From Phyllobacterium brassicacearum (GTDB lineage Bacteria > Pseudomonadota > Alphaproteobacteria > Rhizobiales > Rhizobiaceae), in the NCBI RefSeq assembly GCF_003010955.1, contig NZ_PGGO01000003.1, positions 186,001-250,000 of the forward strand: a DNA stretch of 64,000 nt. Reading direction: 5' to 3'. Each line of letters begins with the position of its first letter. Within the stretch, counting starts at the first letter, position 1. The translations under genes and the position numbers were made by a program. The notes beneath the pieces were generated by a model. The model saw nothing but the letters and a program-made list of their open reading frames with translations. It was not told the origin of the DNA and did no database searches. Shown here in pieces: positions 55,584-64,000 of this stretch.

Positions 55584-56273
55584 GTGGTTCGGGTCATAAA
55601 AGCACCGGAGGTTCGGTATGCAGAGCTTCTTGACTGCGCGCAGCGCCTGTTTTTCGTCCACGGTTACGATAACACGACCGTAAACGACATCATTCACGAA
55701 GCTGGACTGTCTAAGGGCGCATTCTATCACTACTTCGATTCGAAATCCGCCCTTCTGGAGGCTCTTGCTGTGCGCATGGCACGCGACAGCATGACCGAAC
55801 TTCAACCTATTCTGGACGATCCCGAGCTTGACGCAATCAGTCGCCTCAACGCCCTCTTCGCTGGGTCGCGGCGGTACAACATTGAGTATGCGCCCCAGAT
55901 CCGCAAGACGTTCGAGGTCATCTTTCGCCCAGAGAACATCGTCCTCTTCCACCGCATGGACCAGGCGGTGACCGCCGTCGTCACGCCAGCCTTGGCGAAA
56001 ATTCTGCGGCAGGGTGCCGAGCAAGGCGTTTTCGATGTTCCCGACCCGATTGCCTTCGCCGAGATGCTATTGCAGTTTCGGCTGAGCCTGGCAACAATGA
56101 TGAACGACGCATTGCAGCAGGCGAAAGCTGGCAACGTGGATGCGGCGGCGGAGGCGCTTGCCGAACGGATGCGCCTTTACGGACTCGCGATCGACCGCGT
56201 GCTTAAACTGCCCGACGGAACGATTGAGGTCGCCGAAAAAGGCTTCGCGTACGCATTGATTAGCGAGCAATGA
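55584..56273 (+). CDS. TetR-family repressor of the adjacent efflux operon
   Basis: 229 residues from a GTG start: helix-turn-helix FVHGYDNTTVNDIIHEAGLSKGAFYHYFDSKSALLEAL (positions about 20-57) and a ligand-binding C-terminal domain. Divergent from the HlyD/FtsX/ATPase operon with a perfect palindrome between them, so it very likely represses that operon and itself until a pumped compound binds. The inducer is unknown. Confidence 0.92.
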   Translation: MVRVIKAPEVRYAELLDCAQRLFFVHGYDNTTVNDIIHEAGLSKGAFYHYFDSKSALLEALAVRMARDSMTELQPILDDPELDAISRLNALFAGSRRYNIEYAPQIRKTFEVIFRPENIVLFHRMDQAVTAVVTPALAKILRQGAEQGVFDVPDPIAFAEMLLQFRLSLATMMNDALQQAKAGNVDAAAEALAERMRLYGLAIDRVLKLPDGTIEVAEKGFAYALISEQ

Positions 56274-56353
56274 TATACGTTGTAAATTTGGGCCACAGCC
56301 AACCATTTGCGAACGCTACACACCGCAACAAGCAAACTACATGTCCACCAGCT

Positions 56354-58552
56354 TTACGCCGACAGGCCCTTGGTGACGGGCAGTTTCTGGATCGTTCTTC
56401 CCGTTGCCGCCCGCAAGGCGTTCGCAACGGCAGGCCCTATCGGGGGAACGCCCGGTTCACCAACACCTGTCGGCGGTTCGTCGGAAGGCACTATATGGAC
56501 CTCGATCCGGGGCATCTGTTCGATGCGCAACGGTGTGTAGCTGTCGTAGTTCTCCTGATCGACAATGCCCTTTGTAAGTGTCAGTTCCTCCTGCAGAATT
56601 GCACCGAGCCCAAAACCAATACCGCCTTCCATCTGAGCGCGGATCTGGTCAGGATTGATCGCAATCCCGCAATCCACAGCGCAAACCACGCGGTCCACCG
56701 TGAAATCAGTGGCGCTCCTGAACGTAATTTCCGCTATCTCGGCAACATAGGTTGAGAAGCTCTCGTGCAGCGCCACGCCGCGGAAGCGGCCCTCAGGCAG
56801 AGGCTTGTTCCAATCAGCTTTCTCGGCGGCGAGCCGCAGGACCGCTGCATGTCTTGGATGTGCCTCGAGCATGGATAGACGAAACTCGACTGGATCGCGC
56901 TTTGCCGCCGCCGCGAGATCATCCATAAAGGTCTCTATCGCATAGGCAGTGTGCGTCGAGCCGACCGATCGCCACCAGAGCACCGGGATTTTAACGTCCG
57001 TGGTCGTGAGTTCGACCTTGAGGTTCGGTATAGCGTAAGGAAGGTTGGATGCGCCCTCCACCGACGTTGCATCAACACCGTCCTTGATCATGGCCGCAAA
57101 TGGCGAGCCTCCCAATATCGACTGACCGACGATGTGGTCGTGCAGTGCCACCAGTTTGCCGTCCTTGTCGAGGCCCGCCTTAAGCGAATGAACATAGGCT
57201 GGCCGGTACCGGCCGCCGCGCATGTCGTTTTCGCGAGTCCATTGCACCTTGACCGGGGCTTTCCAGCCGAGCGCCTTCGCAGTGGCAACGGCCTCGACAA
57301 TGAGATCAGCGTCCGCCACCGCGCGACGACCGAAACTACCTCCGGTTTTCATGACGTGAAGCTTGACCTTGTCTGGTGTCGTCTCGCCGACCTGTGCGGC
57401 GACGGCCTGATAGAGATCCGGCATCTGGTGACCGCCCCAGATCTCGATGACACCATTCTCATCCTTGCGCGCCACCGCATTCAGGGGCTCGAGCGAAGCA
57501 TGGACGAGATAAGGGAACTCATAATTCGCTTCCACAACACGGTCGGCCGCCGAAAGAGCCGCGGCAACATCACCATCATTGCGGGCGGTCGCGGCTGCCG
57601 GCCCTCCCGCAAGTCTCCGGTACTCTTCCAGGATCTCGGAGGATCCGCGTTGTTCAGCGTTTTTCTCGTCCCATTGCGCGGTAACGAGTTCCCGGCCCTT
57701 TAACGCCGACCACATGTCGCGGCCGACGACGGCGATGCCGCGCGGCGTCTGAACGACATCGACAACACCGTCAAATTCCTTGGCCTTCGCAGCGTCGAAA
57801 CTCACAAGTTCAGCACCGAACTTTGGCGGATGGATCATAACAGCGGTAAGCAGGCCGTCCATTTTAACGTCGATCGTGTAGGATTGTGTCCCGTTGGTCT
57901 TGCCAATTGAATCGTAGCGCTTGAGCTTGTCCGACCCAATCTGGCTCCATTGCTCGCGCGATTTCAGCGGTACATTATCGGGAACTGGCAGTTCGCCAGC
58001 CGATGCCGATAGTTCACCGAAGGTCGCCCGTTTTCCCGATGAATGCGTTACGACGCCGGACGTGACATCAAGCTCGTTTTCCGGCACGTTCCAGGCTTTT
58101 GCCGCTGCAGCTGTGAGCATCATCCGGGCAGTCGCACCGGCCTTGCGATAACGCTCCCATGATGAGGTCATGGACGTGGAACCGCCTGTTCCCTGGGCTA
58201 TCCCGCCCCAGGCGAGATTGCCGTAGAGGGCGGGATTGCCTGACGCACCCACGACCTCCACCTGGGCCCAATCACCGCCGAGTTCTTCCATAACGAGTGT
58301 CGCAACACCGAAGTAAGAGCCCTGCCCCATTTCGAACTGGGAAGAATGGATCAAGATCTTGTTTTCCGGGGTGATCTCAACATAAGCCTGGAAGGGATTG
58401 GGCTGTGCCGGCGCTGGGGCCGTCTGAGCACTCGCCGGATCGCTTGCTATCAACTTATAGCCGACAACGAGGCCAGCGGCCGTTGCCGTGCCAACAAGAA
58501 ACTGCCGGCGGGTTGCACGTACTGTGTTGGGGTCAAAACGGGATTGCAACAT
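56354..58552 (-). CDS. Molybdopterin-binding subunit, isoquinoline 1-oxidoreductase beta type
   Basis: 732 residues of the xanthine oxidase molybdenum-subunit family. The N-terminus carries a twin-arginine signal ([21 protein letters not shown]), so the enzyme is exported folded to the periplasm. Family stretches include [18 protein letters not shown] and GGSFGRR and a late [16 protein letters not shown]. IorB-type enzymes hydroxylate N-heterocycles or oxidise aldehydes; the substrate cannot be named. The ATG at 58552 is two bases past the IorA-type stop. A cytochrome partner gene, often the third subunit, is absent. Confidence 0.9.
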   Translation of the reverse strand: MLQSRFDPNTVRATRRQFLVGTATAAGLVVGYKLIASDPASAQTAPAPAQPNPFQAYVEITPENKILIHSSQFEMGQGSYFGVATLVMEELGGDWAQVEVVGASGNPALYGNLAWGGIAQGTGGSTSMTSSWERYRKAGATARMMLTAAAAKAWNVPENELDVTSGVVTHSSGKRATFGELSASAGELPVPDNVPLKSREQWSQIGSDKLKRYDSIGKTNGTQSYTIDVKMDGLLTAVMIHPPKFGAELVSFDAAKAKEFDGVVDVVQTPRGIAVVGRDMWSALKGRELVTAQWDEKNAEQRGSSEILEEYRRLAGGPAAATARNDGDVAAALSAADRVVEANYEFPYLVHASLEPLNAVARKDENGVIEIWGGHQMPDLYQAVAAQVGETTPDKVKLHVMKTGGSFGRRAVADADLIVEAVATAKALGWKAPVKVQWTRENDMRGGRYRPAYVHSLKAGLDKDGKLVALHDHIVGQSILGGSPFAAMIKDGVDATSVEGASNLPYAIPNLKVELTTTDVKIPVLWWRSVGSTHTAYAIETFMDDLAAAAKRDPVEFRLSMLEAHPRHAAVLRLAAEKADWNKPLPEGRFRGVALHESFSTYVAEIAEITFRSATDFTVDRVVCAVDCGIAINPDQIRAQMEGGIGFGLGAILQEELTLTKGIVDQENYDSYTPLRIEQMPRIEVHIVPSDEPPTGVGEPGVPPIGPAVANALRAATGRTIQKLPVTKGLSA

Positions 58553-58554
58553 GA

Positions 58555-59013
58555 TCAGGCCTCCAGTCTGTGCGCGGCTTCGTGGATTGCCGCGCGGATG
58601 CGCTGATACGTTGCACAGCGGCACAGGTTCCCGCTCATCGCGGAATTGATATCTTCATCAGTCGGCTTCGGCGTCTCGGTCAGAAGTGCCGATGCCGACA
58701 TGATCTGACCAGACTGGCAATATCCGCATTGCGGAACATCAAGTTCGGCCCAAACAGTTTGAACCATTTGCCCCACCTTGCCGGACAGCCCCTCGATTGT
58801 CGTGATCTTGGCACCTTCGACATCGCCGATAGAGGTTTGGCATGAGCGTGTCGCCGTCCCGTCAATATGGACGGTGCAGGCTCCGCACTGCGCCATCCCG
58901 CACCCGAACTTTGTTCCAGTTAAACCAATGACATCGCGGATGGCCCAGAGCAGCGGCATCTCTGGATTGACGTCAAGCGTTTGCGCTTTGCCATTAAGGG
59001 TAAAAGCAACCAT
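58555..59013 (-). CDS. 2Fe-2S subunit, isoquinoline 1-oxidoreductase alpha type
   Basis: 152 residues with two [2Fe-2S] sites: plant-type [15 protein letters not shown] plus C in SCQTSIG, and the helical domain CGYCQSGQ...[10 protein letters not shown]. Electron-transfer subunit to the molybdenum subunit that follows directly. An AGGAGG ribosome site precedes the ATG. No Tat signal of its own; it probably rides out with its partner. Confidence 0.94.
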   Translation of the reverse strand: MVAFTLNGKAQTLDVNPEMPLLWAIRDVIGLTGTKFGCGMAQCGACTVHIDGTATRSCQTSIGDVEGAKITTIEGLSGKVGQMVQTVWAELDVPQCGYCQSGQIMSASALLTETPKPTDEDINSAMSGNLCRCATYQRIRAAIHEAAHRLEA

Positions 59014-59201
59014 AACACGCCCTCCTATTGAGCATTAGATGCTTACGCCCCTATTGGCTGGCACAGGACGCATTTGCGTCGAGGCGTAGCTATCTCAAGC
59101 TTAGGGTCGCGCTGATCGTCCAGCAAGGTGGGCAACGTCTACCTCACGGGATCGTGAAATTAATTGTTCGCACCCACAGGCGACCGCCGCCAAGCGCGTT
59201 C

Positions 59202-59234
59202 AAAAAAAGGCCGGCGGAGCGATCCACCGGCCTT
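59202..59234 (-). terminator. Terminator after ilvC
   Basis: Stem AAGGCCGG-GGA / TCC-CCGGCCTT (arms 59207-59218 and 59223-59234, one mismatch), followed on the minus strand by TTTTTG. It lies 26 bases beyond the ilvC stop. Confidence 0.88.
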
Positions 59235-59259
59235 CCTCATTCGGTTCGAAGTCAAAACC

Positions 59260-60959
<1,700 letters not shown>

Positions 60960-60971
60960 TCGCTATCTCCC

Positions 60972-60996
60972 GCCGTACCGTACCGTACGTTACGGC
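60972..60996. promoter_or_regulatory. Probable TetR autoregulatory palindrome
   Basis: Imperfect palindrome GCCGTACCGTAC... ending in GTTACGGC, 25 bases, with two mismatched pairs around the centre at 60984. It overlaps the likely promoter of the tetR gene, 13 bases before its start. Confidence 0.65.
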
Positions 60997-61193
60997 AGGG
61001 TTGTAGTATGGCGGAACGCGTTTGACAAGTAGTCTCGATAAAGATTCTGGCCTATACAATCCGAGTTTTGGATGAACTCATCCCAAACCGTACAACTTCT
61101 GCCGAAACCGGAACAAGAAAGTGCGATTCTGGTTCAAGATTTTCAATCGCTGATTGTTTTTTCAGTGTGCCCGGTTGATTTCGTGGGCCTCGC

Positions 61194-63122
61194 CTAGATG
61201 TTGACCTGCGTTCCGATTTCGACAACCCGTCCGGTGGGGATCTGGAAATACTCCGTTGCGTCGCTGGCTGTTCGCGCCAGCGCAATGAACAGTCGGTCCT
61301 GCCAGCGTGGCATTTCAGAGCGTGCCGATGCCTTCAAGGATCGCCGCGACAGGAAGAACGAAGTCGTCATGATGTCGAACTTCCAGCCCTGCTTGCGGCA
61401 GATCGCCAAGGTGCGCGGTATGTTTGGGCGCTCCATGTAGCCGAATGTCAGTGTGACACGCATGAACAGATCGTTGATCGGTTCGATCCGTACCCGATCG
61501 CTCTTTTTCACCAGCGGTGTTGGTGCCGTAACCACGGTCAGGATCACATTATTCTGGTGTAAGACCTTGTAATGCTTGAGACTGTGCATGAGAGCTGTCG
61601 GTGTGCTCTTCGGATCGCCGGTAAGGAATACTGCGGTGCCGGGCACGAGAGTCGGCGGATTTTCCGCCATCTTCTTGGAGATCAGGTCAAGCGGTACTTC
61701 ACCTTTGCGGGTCTTTTCGAAGAGCTGGCGGCTGCCGCGTACCCAGGTGGCCATGACGAGGATGATCAGGAATGCCACGACCAGCGATGCCCAACCGCCA
61801 TCAACCACTTTGATCAGGTTGGCGCTGACGAAGGTGATGTCAATGATCAGGAAGCAGAGTGTCACTGACACTGCAACCCACATACGCCACTTCCAGATGC
61901 GGCTCATCACGATGAAAAGCAGCGTCGTCGTAACGATCATATTGCCGGTCACGGCGATACCGTATGCCGACGCGAGATTGGACGAGCGCTCGAAACCGAG
62001 CACGAGCAGAATAACAACAAGCCCGAGCAGCGCGTTGACTCGGGGCAGATAGACCTGCCCGGACTGCTTTTCGGACGTGTGCTCAATGTTGAGGCGCGGC
62101 AGAAGATTGAGCTGTACCGCCTGCCGGGACAAGGAGTAAGCGCCGGAAATGACTGCCTGGCTGGCGATGACTGTTGCCATCGTGGCGAGCACCACCATTG
62201 GCAAAAGGGCCCAATGCGGGAACATTTCAAAGAAGGGATTCTTGGCGGCTTCGCCATGAGCGAGGATGAATGCGCCTTGTCCGAAATAATTCAGCAACAG
62301 ACATGGGAAGACAATCCACATCCAGGCCGTGGCAATGGGCTTGCGACCGAAATGACCAAGATCTGCATAAAGCGCCTCAGCGCCCGTAACAGCCAGAAAC
62401 ACAGTACCAATTGTCGGAAATGCCGTTGCCGGATTCTCAACAATGTATTCCACGGCATAAACCGGGTTAATCGCCGCGAAAACGCTCAAATCGTCGGCGA
62501 GATGCCAAAGACCGAAGAACCCCAGCGCTAGAAACCAGAGGAATGTGATCGGGCCAAAGATCGTTGCAACGCGCGCCGTGCCGAATCGTTGGACTGAAAA
62601 CAATGTGAGCAGAATGACGAGAGTGATCGGAACGATAAATGGCTGAAGCGCTGGCGTTACGATCTCGAGACCTTCAACGGCAGAAAGCACTGAAATCGCC
62701 GGTGTGATCACGGCATCGCCGTAAAATAGCGAAGCACCGATAATCCCGAGGGCCAAAATGAGTTGTGGGCGAGTCTTGAAGCTTGCCCGTGCCAAGGCCA
62801 TCAGGGATAGGATGCCCCCCTCGCCGTCATTATCGGCGCGAAGAACGAACAAAACATACTTGATGGTTACGATAACTGTCAGCGCCCAGAAAATCATGGA
62901 CACAACGCCGAGCACATCGGTGCGGCTCAAGTTTCCGTCGAGGGACGCTGCATGAAGCGCTTCGCGAAAAGCATAGATCGGACTAGTGCCGATATCGCCA
63001 TAGACGACGCCGAGAGCACCAAGAACAAGCACCGGAAAAGCTTCTTTGTGATGATGCGGATCCGGTTCATAGGTGACGGTACCGTTATCGCAGTTCTCGT
63101 CGCCCAGTTGCTGGTCAATCAT
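61194..63122 (-). CDS. kup: Potassium uptake protein Kup
   Basis: 642 residues: twelve membrane segments starting with LVLGALGVVYGDIGTSPIYAFREAL (GDIGTSPLY is the family signature), then a C-terminal cytoplasmic domain of about 170 residues. It takes up K+ with protons across the inner membrane. Rhizobial genomes often carry two kup copies. Transcribed downstream of pdxJ on the same strand, 142 bases apart, with no strong terminator between them. Confidence 0.96.
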   Translation of the reverse strand: MIDQQLGDENCDNGTVTYEPDPHHHKEAFPVLVLGALGVVYGDIGTSPIYAFREALHAASLDGNLSRTDVLGVVSMIFWALTVIVTIKYVLFVLRADNDGEGGILSLMALARASFKTRPQLILALGIIGASLFYGDAVITPAISVLSAVEGLEIVTPALQPFIVPITLVILLTLFSVQRFGTARVATIFGPITFLWFLALGFFGLWHLADDLSVFAAINPVYAVEYIVENPATAFPTIGTVFLAVTGAEALYADLGHFGRKPIATAWMWIVFPCLLLNYFGQGAFILAHGEAAKNPFFEMFPHWALLPMVVLATMATVIASQAVISGAYSLSRQAVQLNLLPRLNIEHTSEKQSGQVYLPRVNALLGLVVILLVLGFERSSNLASAYGIAVTGNMIVTTTLLFIVMSRIWKWRMWVAVSVTLCFLIIDITFVSANLIKVVDGGWASLVVAFLIILVMATWVRGSRQLFEKTRKGEVPLDLISKKMAENPPTLVPGTAVFLTGDPKSTPTALMHSLKHYKVLHQNNVILTVVTAPTPLVKKSDRVRIEPINDLFMRVTLTFGYMERPNIPRTLAICRKQGWKFDIMTTSFFLSRRSLKASARSEMPRWQDRLFIALARTASDATEYFQIPTGRVVEIGTQVNI

Positions 63123-63264
63123 ATAGGTTTTCCCTCGCTCCGACAGCGTGGGCGGACGAGTTAGTCGTGTTGCAACGCAATATCAATCGCCATTTATTCA
63201 TAGCTCTCTACTCACGTTATGCAAAAACGCATGGCAACGCAAATCCTCCGCACGAATCAAAGGG

Positions 63265-64000
63265 CTAGTCCTTGAGCGCATCGATGAATCTTTTCACAGC
63301 TCCAGACATTCCATGCACCAAAGCATCTGCGGTCAGTCCATGACCGATCGAAACTTCAAGTAGATTTGGCACTTTCTTGACCAGTGCAGGGAGATTGGCA
63401 ACCGTCAGATCGTGCCCCGCATTGACGCCAATTTCTGCTTCTGCCGCGGCAGAACCTGCCACTTCCAGCTTTGTCAGCTCATCATGCTCGCGGCGCAGAT
63501 CGTCGTAAGCGCCGCCGTAGGGGCCAGTATAGAGCTCGATCCGATCAGCGCCAAGCGCCTTGGCAGCGAATGGGGCCTCGGAGTTCGGATCAACAAACAA
63601 TGAAACCCGGACGGCCTGGCGTTTCAAACGTTCAATGATGGGCTGCAAGAATTCCGCATCCCGCTGCAAGTCCCAGCCGTGATCGGATGTGGACTGCGCC
63701 GGATCGTCAGGTACCAGCGTCACCTGTTCTGGTTCATTCTCCGCGATGAGGTCCAGGAATTCCGCCGTCGGATAGCCCTCGATATTGAACTCGGCCTGTG
63801 GAAACTCGTCATCTATCAAGGCGCGGATCGCCGGCAGATCGGAAAAACGGATATGTCTCTGATCCGGACGCGGATGCACTGTGAGCCCGGACGCCCCGGC
63901 CGCCAGAGCGATACGTCCGAGGCTGATAACATTTGGCCAGGGAAGGTCGCGTCGATTGCGAAGCATCGCAATTGCATTGAGATTAACGGAGAGTGTCGCT
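63265..64000 (-). CDS. pdxJ: Pyridoxine 5'-phosphate synthase, N-terminus cut by window edge
   Basis: The minus strand is open from the right edge; the visible protein starts [23 protein letters not shown], so only a few residues are missing. Family stretches: [45 protein letters not shown] and [13 protein letters not shown]. PdxJ makes pyridoxine phosphate from deoxyxylulose phosphate and aminoacetone phosphate. About 245 residues are in view, matching the family length. Confidence 0.96.
   Translation of the reverse strand, partial: ATLSVNLNAIAMLRNRRDLPWPNVISLGRIALAAGASGLTVHPRPDQRHIRFSDLPAIRALIDDEFPQAEFNIEGYPTAEFLDLIAENEPEQVTLVPDDPAQSTSDHGWDLQRDAEFLQPIIERLKRQAVRVSLFVDPNSEAPFAAKALGADRIELYTGPYGGAYDDLRREHDELTKLEVAGSAAAEAEIGVNAGHDLTVANLPALVKKVPNLLEVSIGHGLTADALVHGMSGAVKRFIDALKD

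Noticed and set aside
63172-63242. Two copies of GCAACGCAA between kup and pdxJ
   Set aside because: Nine bases, two copies only, no mobile-element or operator context.

Overview
The window looks like chromosomal DNA of an alphaproteobacterium of the order Hyphomicrobiales (Rhizobiales), most like a Phyllobacterium/Mesorhizobium/Brucella-type genome. Reasons: moderately GC-rich sequence, a fused SecDF, a BA14K-like secreted protein, an S21 protein of rhizobial type, ExoD, DUF1194, DUF1127 and DUF4893 proteins, and heterotetrameric-type sarcosine oxidase genes. Species cannot be named from this sequence alone. I see no phage, integrase, IS element or CRISPR array.

Region 1-10.1 kb holds a corrinoid-dependent methyl-transfer cluster: a 4Fe-4S protein (cut by the left edge), a non-pyrrolysine MttB-family methyltransferase, a corrinoid protein, a DUF1638 protein, a small 'virulence factor'-domain protein, a divergent MetF, a methyltetrahydrofolate:corrinoid methyltransferase and a RACo-like corrinoid reactivator. 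Two unrelated-looking genes (DUF4893, exoD) and a small lipoprotein sit among them. With the GlxA/GbdR-type regulator (13.3 kb), the dimethylglycine/sarcosine dehydrogenase-type flavoprotein (15.4-17.9 kb) and soxDAG (24.8-28.7 kb), the left half reads as a route that strips methyl groups from a quaternary amine such as glycine betaine down to glycine and feeds them into the folate pool.

Region 10-32 kb also contains an ROK kinase and cutC, a LysR regulator, a DUF1127 protein, a VWA protein, a GT-C-like membrane protein followed by a rearrangement scar (a truncated HAD-UbiA gene joined to a headless class III aminotransferase), a mechanosensitive channel, and a guanine deaminase/urate hydroxylase pair. 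Region 32-43 kb holds secDF, a Kef-type antiporter, a UPF0104-type membrane protein, a small hydrolase, and a sulfate ABC transporter (binding protein plus two permeases, no ATPase gene) beside an Rrf2 regulator.

Region 43-64 kb has thiCOSG under a TPP riboswitch, an FMN reductase, rpsU, ridA, tRNA-Lys(CUU), a phzF-like gene, a NUDIX protein, a nuclease-family protein, a BA14K-like protein, a LolCDE/MacB-type efflux operon divergent from its probable TetR regulator across a near-perfect palindrome, an IorAB-type molybdenum oxidoreductase, ilvC behind a second TetR gene with its own palindrome, kup, and pdxJ (cut by the right edge). Clear hairpin terminators separate many of these units.
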